Below are positions 4,558 through 5,535 of a stretch of DNA of 5,535 nucleotides, one piece after another. Position 1 is the stretch's first letter. Each line of letters starts with the position of its first letter. A model generated the notes under the pieces. The model worked only from the letters and a program-made list of their open reading frames with translations. It made no database searches and was not told the origin of the DNA. The stretch spans positions 1 through 5,535 of the forward strand of contig CANRGI010000089.1 in NCBI GenBank assembly GCA_947630095.1, read 5' to 3'. This stretch comes from an uncultured Bacilli bacterium (GTDB taxonomy: Bacteria; Bacillota_I; Bacilli_A; RF39; UBA660). Both the position numbers and the translations under genes were made by a program.

Positions 4558-5535
4558 GTACTCTGCTTTATTTCCACATATAGCGCATTTATCGCTAGTT
4601 AATTCTTCTTTTTCTAATATACATCTTGATTTTATAGTAGTTTCTTCTTTTAGTTTATTCTCACATTCAACACTTCCACACCAACTAGCCCTTATAAAAC
4701 CAGGTTGACTATTTATTATATTCTTAAAGTCTTCCATATTTTTAGCACTAAAAGTTAAATCTTCCATTCTCTTTTTAGCGCGTTCAAATAAATTATTTTG
4801 TATCATTTCTAATACTTCTTTAATTTTTAAAACTATATCTTTATTTTTATCTATTACTATTTTCTCATTAGTATCTCTTCTAACTAAAGTAATATTACCA
4901 TTTTCTAAATCTCTAGCCCCTAAATCTATTCTTAAAGGTACTCCTAACACTTCTGCTTCACTAAACTTATATCCAGGACTCTTATCACTATTATCTACAT
5001 AATATGAAATATTATTTTCTTCTAACTTTTGTTTTATCTTTTCTACTTCCTCGCTTACTTCTCCAATAGGTATAATTTGAACACTTATAGGTGCGATTTT
5101 AGGAGGTAATATAAGACCATTATCGTCCCCGTGAACCATTATTAATGCACCTATCATTCTATTAGATACACCCCAAGAAGTTTGATAAGCATATTCTTGT
5201 TTATTATCTTTATTTAAAAATTTAATATCATAAGCCTTACTAAACTTTTGCCCAAAATAATGACTTGTACCACTTTGTAAACATACCCCATTGTGCATTA
5301 GTGCTTCTATTGTAAGAGTATATTCTGCCCCAGCAAACTTCTCTTTTTCAGTCTTTCTTCCACTTATAACAGGAATAGCCAAATATTCTTGAAAAAACTT
5401 TTTATATATCTCTAACATATTCCTAGTTTCTTCTTCTGCTTCACTTTGACTTGCATGTACAGTATGACCTTCTTGCCACAAAAACTCTCTAGATCTTAAA
5501 AATGGTCTAGTTTCTTTTTCCCATCTAACTACACT
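4531..5535 (-). CDS. proS: Prolyl-tRNA synthetase, archaeal/eukaryal type (N-terminus beyond window)
   Basis: The frame is open from the right edge to a TAA at 4533-4531; 334 C-terminal residues are visible and roughly 140 are missing. The fragment opens in class II motif 2, RWEKETRPF...REFLWQEGHT. It continues with GRKTEKEKFAGAEYTLTIEA, QSGTSHYFGQKFSKAYDI, motif 3 SNRMIGALIMVHGDDNGL (about fragment residues 124-141), an anticodon-binding domain, and a C-terminal zinc domain with four cysteines at fragment positions 286, 291, 317 and 320. It ends in a Tyr (WGVQY), as is typical of the archaeal/eukaryal-type enzymes. The enzyme charges tRNA-Pro with proline in the cytoplasm. This type lacks the INS editing domain of the bacterial type; correction of Ala-tRNA-Pro then relies on separate proteins. 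The next gene overlaps its stop by one base. Confidence 0.96.
   Translation of the reverse strand, partial: SVVRWEKETRPFLRSREFLWQEGHTVHASQSEAEEETRNMLEIYKKFFQEYLAIPVISGRKTEKEKFAGAEYTLTIEALMHNGVCLQSGTSHYFGQKFSKAYDIKFLNKDNKQEYAYQTSWGVSNRMIGALIMVHGDDNGLILPPKIAPISVQIIPIGEVSEEVEKIKQKLEENNISYYVDNSDKSPGYKFSEAEVLGVPLRIDLGARDLENGNITLVRRDTNEKIVIDKNKDIVLKIKEVLEMIQNNLFERAKKRMEDLTFSAKNMEDFKNIINSQPGFIRASWCGSVECENKLKEETTIKSRCILEKEELTSDKCAICGNKAEYEVMWGVQY

Noticed and set aside
5479..5481. TTG as a start codon for the prolyl-tRNA synthetase
   Set aside because: The frame continues upstream to the window edge and encodes class II motif 2 (RWEKETRPF...REF), which belongs to the enzyme. The true start is beyond the window.
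1..5535. Plus-strand genes
   Set aside because: Plus-strand open frames would lie antisense to well-supported minus-strand genes, and I saw no plus-strand gene signal in the intergenic regions.
1..5535. UGA-as-tryptophan genetic code (mollicute type)
   Set aside because: All tryptophans in the readable frames use TGG and no in-frame TGA occurs, which would be unexpected in an AT-rich code-4 genome.

Overview
The window is strongly AT-rich and every gene reads on the minus strand. The gene set (archaeal/eukaryal-type ProRS, AlkD-family HEAT protein, VanY-type cell-wall protein, YvcK) and the clear GGAGG/AAGGAG ribosome-binding sites point to a low-GC Gram-positive (Firmicutes/Bacillota) bacterium. 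The large surface protein has a style I associate with uncultured gut Bacilli such as the RF39-like lineages; that placement is from memory, not a search. All tryptophans are encoded by TGG and stops are TAA or TAG, so there is no sign of the mycoplasma UGA=Trp code.

In transcription order (right to left): the 3' two-thirds of proS enters from the right edge. Its stop overlaps the ATG of a small HEAT-repeat DNA-glycosylase-like gene (AlkD family) in a TAATG junction. Then comes a membrane-anchored VanY/M15B-like protein with its own strong predicted promoter in the tail of the AlkD-like gene, and then yvcK. A hairpin plus U-tract at the yvcK stop closes this unit. After a 131-bp intergenic region a second unit starts: a large exported repeat-containing surface protein (at least 569 residues) that runs off the left edge.

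Three points stand out. (1) The VanY-like protein keeps the M15B fold signatures but has lost all three zinc ligands and the catalytic glutamate, so it should be a pseudoenzyme. (2) The surface-protein promoter is a near-consensus sigma-A promoter covered by three copies of a 15-bp palindrome (ATAACA-N3-TGTTAT): one upstream of the -35, one filling the spacer, one in the leader. This looks like a tightly controlled operator array for an unidentified regulator. (3) The surface gene changes codon usage sharply near position 600, exactly where a second copy of a repeated extracellular module begins its lead-in, which suggests a mosaic gene.

Functionally, yvcK and the VanY-like gene both point to cell-envelope homeostasis, and the AlkD-like gene and proS are housekeeping neighbours. 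I see no mobile element, CRISPR array, tRNA or rRNA.
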